A stretch of DNA of 64,000 nt from Leucobacter sp. L43 (GTDB lineage: Bacteria; Actinomycetota; Actinomycetes; Actinomycetales; Microbacteriaceae), in NCBI RefSeq assembly GCF_016597785.1, contig NZ_JAENJG010000003.1, positions 186,001 to 250,000 of the forward strand. Reading direction: 5' to 3'. The number at the start of each line of letters is the position of its first letter. The first letter of the stretch is position 1. Under the pieces are notes generated by a model. That model did not search any database. It saw only the letters and a program-made list of their open reading frames with translations, and was not told the DNA's origin. Below, piece after piece: positions 59,951 to 64,000 of the stretch. The translations under genes were made by a program, and so were the position numbers.

Positions 59951-62233
59951 GTGCGGCGCCTGGCCTGGTGGGCCGCGGATTATGTCTACGCGGTGCGCCG
60001 GCAGGCTCGCGCGCTCTGGGATCGCTCGGGTCCGCGCGATTTCCTGAACGGCTCGGAATCGCCGGTCGTCGTGATTCCCGGCGTGTACGAGCCCTGGCGG
60101 TTCATGCTGCCGCTGATCCGACGGCTGCATCGCGACGGGCACCCCGTGCACGTGCTCGACCCGTTGCGCAACAACCGTGTTCCGGTCGCCGAGGGGGCGC
60201 GAATCGTGGACGAGTATCTCGCCGCGGCCGGTCTGGCCGACGTCGTGCTCCTGGCGCACAGCAAGGGCGGGCTCATCGGCAAGCATGTGATGGCGTTCGG
60301 GCGGCACGCCGACCGGGTTCGGTCCATGGTGGCCGTCGCCGCTCCGTTCGGCGGATCCCGGTACGCGCGATACCTGCTCAGCCGCACCCTGCGTGCGTTC
60401 TCCCCTGTCGACCCGACCATCGTGCTCCTCGCCGAGGCTCCTGAGGTGAATGCGCGCATCGTCTCGGTGTACGCCCGGTTCGACCCCCACATTCCCGAGG
60501 GCAGTGAACTCGCGGGAGCGCGCAACGTGCCGATCGACACGGGAGGGCACTTTCGCGTCCTCGACAATGTCAAGACCATCGCGGTCGTGCGGGAAGTCGC
60601 GGATCATGGGATGGAGCGCGAGACGGGTACCGTCTCGGCCGATGATGTGGGGGAGCGGATGAAGAGCAGCGCAGATCGTTCAGGGGGCGAAGAGGGCCTC
60701 AGCGCCCCGACCGGGCAGGAAGAAGTGCTTCGTGCGATCCCTCGCCCCGATGGGGAGATGCCGCGAGTGCTCGTGCTCGGAGCGACCGGGTATCTCGGCG
60801 GGCGGCTCATGCCGCGTCTGCTGAATGCGGGATATCGCGTGCGCACGCTCTCTCGCTCGGAAGAGCGCATCCGCGCCTACCCGTGGTCGGAGGAGACGGA
60901 GATCGAGGTCGGCGACGCGGGCGACGCCGAGGCGATGGCCAGGGCGGTGCGCGACGTCGACATCATCGTGTACCTGGTGCACTCGATGTCGAGTGGGGCG
61001 GAGTTCGCCGAGAAGGATCGCGAGATCGCCGAGAACGTCGCCGCACGGGCGCGCGAGGCCGAGGTTTCGCGCATCGTCTACCTCGGGGGCCTGCACCCCG
61101 AGGGGGTGCGGCTCTCTCCCCATCTCGCGTCTCGCACAGAGGTGGGAGAGATTCTGCTCGCCTCGGGAGTGCCGACGCTCGAACTGCAAGCCGGGGTCGT
61201 GATCGGATCGGGATCCGCATCGTTCGAGATGGTGCGCCATCTCACGGAGGTGCTCCCGTACATGCCGGCCCCGAAATGGGTGCGCAACTTCATCCAGCCG
61301 ATCGCGGTGCGGGATGTGCTGCACTACCTGCTCGCCGCGGCACGGGTGGAGCACAACGTCAATCGAGCGCTCGACATCGGCGGGCCAGACGTGCTCAGGT
61401 ACGGGCAGATGATGAACGGGTATGCCGTCGAGGCGGGTCTGCCGCAGCGAGGAATCGCATCCCTGCCGGTGCTGACCCCCCGGCTCGCCTCGCACTGGGT
61501 GGGGTTGGTGACGCCGGTGCCGACGTCGATCGCCCGGCCGCTCGTCGAGTCGTTGCAGCATCGCTGCGTCATGCAGAACCACGACGTCGATGCGATCCTG
61601 CCGCAACCGGAGCACGGCCTGACTCCCTATCGCGAAGCCGTGCGGCTCGCGCTCGGCCGGATCGAAGTCGACGGGGTCGAGACGAGCTGGGTCGACGCTC
61701 GCGTCGCTGCACCGAGCGAGCCTTTGCCGAGCGACCCCGAGTGGGCGGGGCGCACCGTCTTCACCGATCAGCGCGAGCGCGAGTCGACGGCGTCCCCCGA
61801 TGCGGTGTGGTCGGTGATCACGCAGATCGGCGGTGAGACCGGCTGGTACTCGTCACCGCGGCTCTGGGCGCTGCGCGGCTGGTACGACCGCATCACCGGG
61901 GGTGTGGGGCTCCAGCGCGGGCGGCGCTCGCGCACCCGGCTGGTCGTCGGCGACGCCGTCGATGTGTGGCGCGTCGAGTCGATCGAGCCCGGCCGTCTGC
62001 TGCGACTCCGTGCAGAGATGCGGGTTCCCGGGCTGGCGTGGCTCGAACTGTCCGTCGAGCCGACGGGCCGCGGTTCCGTGTATCGGCAACGCGCGGTGTT
62101 CTTCCCGCGCGGACTCGCGGGCCGGCTGTACTGGCTCGCAATGCTGCCCTTCCATGGATTGATCTTCAGCGGCATGGTGGCGCGCATCGTCGGTCTGGCG
62201 GAGGAGGAGCGCAGTCGTGGCGCTGATAGCTGA
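59951..62233 (+). CDS. Triple fusion: alpha/beta hydrolase – NAD(P)-binding – SRPBCC/DUF2867
   Basis: A 760-aa protein. Residues 1 to about 225 form an alpha/beta hydrolase with nucleophile Ser104 in LAHSKGG, probable acid Asp154 and base His200 in TGGHFRVLDN. From about 270 to 560 is an atypical SDR/NmrA-like domain starting VLVLGATGYLGG. From about 590 to the end is a DUF2867/SRPBCC domain with a C-terminal hydrophobic segment. Separate SDR–DUF2867 proteins are common beside actinobacterial light-response genes; adding a hydrolase is unusual. GTG 59951 is the first normal start in frame, but it has no ribosome site, so the true start may differ. Confidence 0.8.
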   Translation: MRRLAWWAADYVYAVRRQARALWDRSGPRDFLNGSESPVVVIPGVYEPWRFMLPLIRRLHRDGHPVHVLDPLRNNRVPVAEGARIVDEYLAAAGLADVVLLAHSKGGLIGKHVMAFGRHADRVRSMVAVAAPFGGSRYARYLLSRTLRAFSPVDPTIVLLAEAPEVNARIVSVYARFDPHIPEGSELAGARNVPIDTGGHFRVLDNVKTIAVVREVADHGMERETGTVSADDVGERMKSSADRSGGEEGLSAPTGQEEVLRAIPRPDGEMPRVLVLGATGYLGGRLMPRLLNAGYRVRTLSRSEERIRAYPWSEETEIEVGDAGDAEAMARAVRDVDIIVYLVHSMSSGAEFAEKDREIAENVAARAREAEVSRIVYLGGLHPEGVRLSPHLASRTEVGEILLASGVPTLELQAGVVIGSGSASFEMVRHLTEVLPYMPAPKWVRNFIQPIAVRDVLHYLLAAARVEHNVNRALDIGGPDVLRYGQMMNGYAVEAGLPQRGIASLPVLTPRLASHWVGLVTPVPTSIARPLVESLQHRCVMQNHDVDAILPQPEHGLTPYREAVRLALGRIEVDGVETSWVDARVAAPSEPLPSDPEWAGRTVFTDQRERESTASPDAVWSVITQIGGETGWYSSPRLWALRGWYDRITGGVGLQRGRRSRTRLVVGDAVDVWRVESIEPGRLLRLRAEMRVPGLAWLELSVEPTGRGSVYRQRAVFFPRGLAGRLYWLAMLPFHGLIFSGMVARIVGLAEEERSRGADS

Positions 62234-62242
62234 GACGACCTT

Positions 62243-62270
62243 TTGATTCAGCAATTAGACTGCATATAAC
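62243..62270 (+). promoter_or_regulatory. Promoter of MarR copy 2
   Basis: TTGATT (62243-62248) and TATAAC (62265-62270) with a 16-bp spacer, in a short AT-rich gap after the fusion gene. An inverted repeat overlaps the -10. Confidence 0.5.
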
Positions 62271-62283
62271 TTGTGTAATATGC
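62262..62283. promoter_or_regulatory. Operator candidate of MarR copy 2
   Basis: GCATAT and ATATGC flank a 10-bp centre and overlap the proposed -10 element, 40 bp before the MarR ATG. Binding there would block transcription, as is usual for MarR autorepression. Confidence 0.5.
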
Positions 62284-62323
62284 TGAGTATCGAAATGGAG
62301 TGGCGCCTGCTGGAGGGGTGACG

Positions 62324-62821
62324 ATGCCGCAGAACATCATCTTGAACGAATCGGAGCACCTGTACGCGCCCGAGCCCGCCTCGGAAGCCGGACGGGCGCT
62401 CTCGGCCGCGCTGCTGCGGATGCGCCGGGCGGAGCAGCGCCAAGAAGCCAGCGCGCTCGGGCTCTCGGGTCTCTCCGATCTCGACCTGCGTGCGCTCCGA
62501 TACCTCGTGCAGGCGACGAGGGACGAGCGAAACCTCGGGCCGAAAGACCTCATCGGCATGCTCGGCACGTCGAGCGCGAACGTGACCAACGTGGTCGATC
62601 GACTCGTGAAGCGGCACCTCGTCGCGCGGGTCGAGCACCCCAGCGATCGTCGTGCCCACTACCTGCGGCCCACCGCGACGGCGATCTCCAACGTCGAGGC
62701 GATCTTCATGCGTCACCACGCCGCGCTCGTCTCCGAGATCGAGGAGATCGACGACGCGGATGCCGGCACGGCGGCGCGGGTGCTCGAACGATTGACCCGA
62801 GCGCTCGACGAACTCGACTGA
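62324..62821 (+). CDS. MarR-family regulator (copy 2)
   Basis: A 165-aa winged-helix regulator. The recognition region is GPKDLIGMLGTSSANVTNVVDRLVKR and the wing contains HPSDRRAHYLRP. GGAGGGG precedes ATG 62324 by 6 nt; an upstream GTG at 62300 lacks this. It is a clear paralogue of the gene at 58276, and the two flank the BLUF and fusion genes. It may be translated from its own promoter, with the MHS transporter downstream. Confidence 0.92.
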   Translation: MPQNIILNESEHLYAPEPASEAGRALSAALLRMRRAEQRQEASALGLSGLSDLDLRALRYLVQATRDERNLGPKDLIGMLGTSSANVTNVVDRLVKRHLVARVEHPSDRRAHYLRPTATAISNVEAIFMRHHAALVSEIEEIDDADAGTAARVLERLTRALDELD

Positions 62822-62891
62822 CCTCTCTACCCTTCCATCACCGTGGTCTCGCATTCGCCTTCCATCGATGCGGAAACCGAAGGAGCAGCGC

Positions 62892-64000
62892 ATGCACATT
62901 CCACCCGAGTCGAACGGCGCCGGAGCCTTCTGGCGAGGATGGCTCGCTCGCTTCCAGGCGAAGAGCGCTGAACCCAGGCGGCTCACCGTCGACGATGTCC
63001 ACGTCGTCGATCGCCCCATGCTCAAGCGCGCGATCGCCGGGACGGTCGTCGGCAACCTCATGGAGTGGTACGACATCGGGATCTACGGGTACCTCGCGGT
63101 CATCATCGGTCGCGTGTTCCTCCCCGACGCCTCGGGAGGGGCGCAGGCGCTCTTCTCCCTCGGCGTCTTCGCCGTCACCTTCGTCGCCCGCCCGCTCGGC
63201 GGCGTCGTGCTCGGCCAGCTCGGCGACCGGATGGGGCGGCAGAAGGTGCTGGCGTTCACGCTCATCATGATGGCGGCCGCGACCTTCCTCATCGGCGTCC
63301 TGCCCGATTACTCGGTCATCGGCGTCTTCGCCCCCATCCTCCTCATCGTGCTGAAGCTCGCGCAGGGATTCTCGACCGGCGGCGAATACGCCGGGGCCAC
63401 GACCTTCATCACCGAGTACGCACCCGATCGGACGCGCGGCTTCTACGCCTCGCTGCTCGACATGGGTTCGTACCTGGGCTTCGCGATCGGCGCCGCGTTC
63501 GTCTCCATCCTGCAGCTGACCGTCTCGGCAGAGGCCATGGAAGGCTTCGCCTGGCGCATCCCGTTCCTCGTGGCGCTGCCGCTCGGCCTGATCGCGATCT
63601 ACTTCCGCCTCAAGATCGAAGACACGCCAGCGTTCAAGGAGGCGCGCGACGCGGCGGAGCGCGCCACGGAATCCGCCGAGGCATCGCCGGAAGCCCCGAA
63701 GAGCGTGCTCGCGCTGGTCCGCGCGTACTGGCGCGAGCTGCTCACCGCGTTCGTGCTCGTCGCCGCCGCGAACACCGTCGGGTACGCGCTCACGTCGTAC
63801 ATGCCGACCTACCTCACCCAGACCCTCGGCTACGACGAAGTGCACGGCAATCTCCTGACGCTGCCCGTGCTCGTGGGAATGGCGCTGTGCATCCCGCTCA
63901 CCGGCAGGCTCTCCGACCGGATCGGTCGGCGCAAGGTGCTCTTCATCGGCTCGAGCACCGCGATCGTCCTCGCCGTTCCGGCCTTCCTCTTCATGATGCA
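62892..64000 (+). CDS. MHS-family MFS transporter, ProP-like (partial)
   Basis: The gene continues past the window; about 370 residues are visible. After a hydrophilic N-terminus of about 45 residues comes IAGTVVGNLMEWYDIGIYGYL, the hallmark of the metabolite:H+ symporter family (ProP, ShiA, KgtP). The loop motifs GQLGDRMGRQKVL and, later, GRLSDRIGRRKVL are both present, as is GEYAGATTFITEYAP. It is a proton symporter for an osmolyte or organic acid. AGGAGC lies 5 nt before ATG 62892. No frameshift is seen in the visible part. Confidence 0.9.
   Translation, partial: MHIPPESNGAGAFWRGWLARFQAKSAEPRRLTVDDVHVVDRPMLKRAIAGTVVGNLMEWYDIGIYGYLAVIIGRVFLPDASGGAQALFSLGVFAVTFVARPLGGVVLGQLGDRMGRQKVLAFTLIMMAAATFLIGVLPDYSVIGVFAPILLIVLKLAQGFSTGGEYAGATTFITEYAPDRTRGFYASLLDMGSYLGFAIGAAFVSILQLTVSAEAMEGFAWRIPFLVALPLGLIAIYFRLKIEDTPAFKEARDAAERATESAEASPEAPKSVLALVRAYWRELLTAFVLVAAANTVGYALTSYMPTYLTQTLGYDEVHGNLLTLPVLVGMALCIPLTGRLSDRIGRRKVLFIGSSTAIVLAVPAFLFMM

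Overview
The window is high-GC actinobacterial DNA, most likely from a member of the Microbacteriaceae, with Leucobacter or a close relative as a reasonable guess. The evidence is the strong G/C third-position bias, a pheA–lipid kinase–serS order, small proteins typical of that family (a 109-aa protein resembling the DUF7882 group, a DUF6766-like protein), an actinobacterial-type ferrochelatase with C-terminal cysteines, and many GTG/TTG starts with 4-bp ATGA/GTGA overlaps. No 16S gene is present, so the genus is inference.

Layout. 1-3.5 kb: end of pheA, a YegS/DagK-type lipid kinase (minus), serS, a Cof-type HAD phosphatase and tRNA-Ser(UGA) with its terminator. 3.57-3.88 kb: a short stretch that looks like a serine-resolvase remnant. 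3.9-10.6 kb: a membrane-anchored sulfite-oxidase-like molybdoenzyme, a GT1 + HEAT-GT4 glycosyltransferase pair, and an NCS2 nucleobase permease. 10.6-20.1 kb: a fructosamine (Amadori product) catabolic locus of the frl type, with two FrlB-like SIS deglycases, an FrlD-like kinase, a sugar ABC importer without its own ATPase, an FrlC-like isomerase, and GntR and LacI regulators with palindromic operator candidates. 20.1-29.7 kb: a PucR regulator divergent from a unit of overlapping or closely spaced genes for a diaminopimelate-decarboxylase-like enzyme, a five-part peptide importer and an M19 dipeptidase.

29.7-46.2 kb: a small membrane protein, tRNA-Thr(GGU) and tRNA-Met(CAU), poorly characterised small genes, then a sortase-assembled pilus locus (tip adhesin LPMTG, main pilin LPITG, class C sortase, 57-aa membrane peptide). 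Divergent from it lies a 1788-aa surface protein with three exact 128-aa repeats and an unusual LSITG anchor, followed by four membrane/lipoprotein genes of unknown role. 46.2-56.3 kb: an SRPBCC protein, a DUF6766-like protein with a 38-aa companion, a flavin oxidoreductase coupled to a GH65 enzyme, then a stress-like group (acidic 52-aa protein, baeRF2-like protein, PoxB-like enzyme, aldehyde dehydrogenase, CsbD).

56.4-64 kb: ferrochelatase behind a perfect palindrome, a small HTH-like protein, a MarR regulator, a BLUF blue-light receptor with a 79-aa partner, a hydrolase–NAD(P)-binding–SRPBCC triple fusion, a second closely related MarR, and an MHS-family transporter cut by the window end. 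The set suggests a blue-light or photo-oxidative response module, which is the most interesting hypothesis here. Other recurring structure: three perfect or near-perfect hairpins lie between the first and second genes of three separate operons and probably set expression ratios.
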